In this document: positions 5,591 to 5,724 of the stretch, piece after piece
Numbering within the stretch: position 1 is the first letter of the stretch
Layout of the letters: every line of letters begins with the position of its first letter
Assembly (NCBI GenBank): GCA_028819675.1
Contig: JAPPKT010000494.1
Coordinates: 1-5,724 of the forward strand
Length of the DNA stretch: 5,724 bases
DNA from: Caldilineaceae bacterium
GTDB lineage: Bacteria > Chloroflexota > Anaerolineae > Caldilineales > Caldilineaceae
Direction: 5' to 3'
Program-made: the position numbers and the translations under genes
The notes under the pieces: generated by a model
The model's input: the letters and a program-made list of their open reading frames with translations, nothing else
Told to the model about the DNA's origin: nothing
The model's database searches: none

Positions 5591-5724
5591 ATGTCGTTCC
5601 AAGGACACGGCACGATTCTGCCGGCGATACCATTCGACCCTCCAAACCAGGAATCCCAGGTCCGTTTCGGAATGATCCTGGCCTCAATCAGATCTCTGGG
5701 GGTAGAACTGCTGATGAGTGATGG
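5591..5724 (+). CDS. Unrecognised open reading frame, 3' end cut by the window edge
   Basis: From ATG 5591 the frame stays open for 44 codons to the window end, beginning MSFQGHGTILPAIPFDPP and containing VRFGMILASIRSLGVELLMSD. I do not recognise the family. It starts 16 nt after the stop of the HTH remnant, where a partner gene would be expected, but no Shine-Dalgarno is visible. The opposite strand is also open from the window edge down to a TAG at 5569-5571 with a tryptophan-rich product, so the coding strand is not settled. Confidence 0.3.
   Translation, partial: MSFQGHGTILPAIPFDPPNQESQVRFGMILASIRSLGVELLMSD

Overview
The window looks like chromosomal DNA from a GC-rich, non-proteobacterial bacterium. 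The best guess is Chloroflexota. This rests on the cytoplasmic GAF-PAS-histidine kinase-receiver-winged-helix fusion, an architecture I recall mainly from that phylum and related metagenome assemblies, and on the intergenic hairpin and CTTCGCG-type repeats. The placement is inference; there is no rRNA or other marker here.

Positions 1-1640 (minus strand) hold one regulated transcription unit. In transcription order it has a sigma70-type promoter (1611-1639), a well-formed SAM-I (S-box) riboswitch aptamer (1463-1583), an antiterminator/terminator switch (1412-1470), and the start of an aspartate kinase gene (1-1378) whose 3' end lies outside the window. Sensing S-adenosylmethionine would shut off the first enzyme of the aspartate family pathway by early transcription termination. 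The two ACT domains of the enzyme suggest a second, allosteric layer.

Positions 1640-2023 are non-coding. They contain a GC-rich hairpin and a short cluster of CTTCGCG heptamers spaced about 10 bp apart within ~43 bp units.

Positions 2024-4402 (minus strand) encode a 792-residue soluble hybrid sensor kinase that carries its own receiver and an OmpR/PhoB-type DNA-binding domain, so a whole two-component system sits in one chain. It is transcribed divergently from a DUF308/HdeD-like six-helix membrane protein (4648-5208, plus strand). The 245-bp shared intergenic region has an inverted repeat, AT-rich direct repeats and a consensus -10 box, and it is a natural candidate target for the kinase's DNA-binding domain.

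Positions 5209-5724 contain what looks like a decayed XRE-family HTH (antitoxin-like) gene and the beginning of an unrecognised open frame that runs off the window edge.

The most interesting features are the SAM-I riboswitch on aspartate kinase and the single-chain sensor/DNA-binding protein facing a small membrane protein gene. I see no CRISPR array, tRNA, rRNA, insertion sequence or phage genes.
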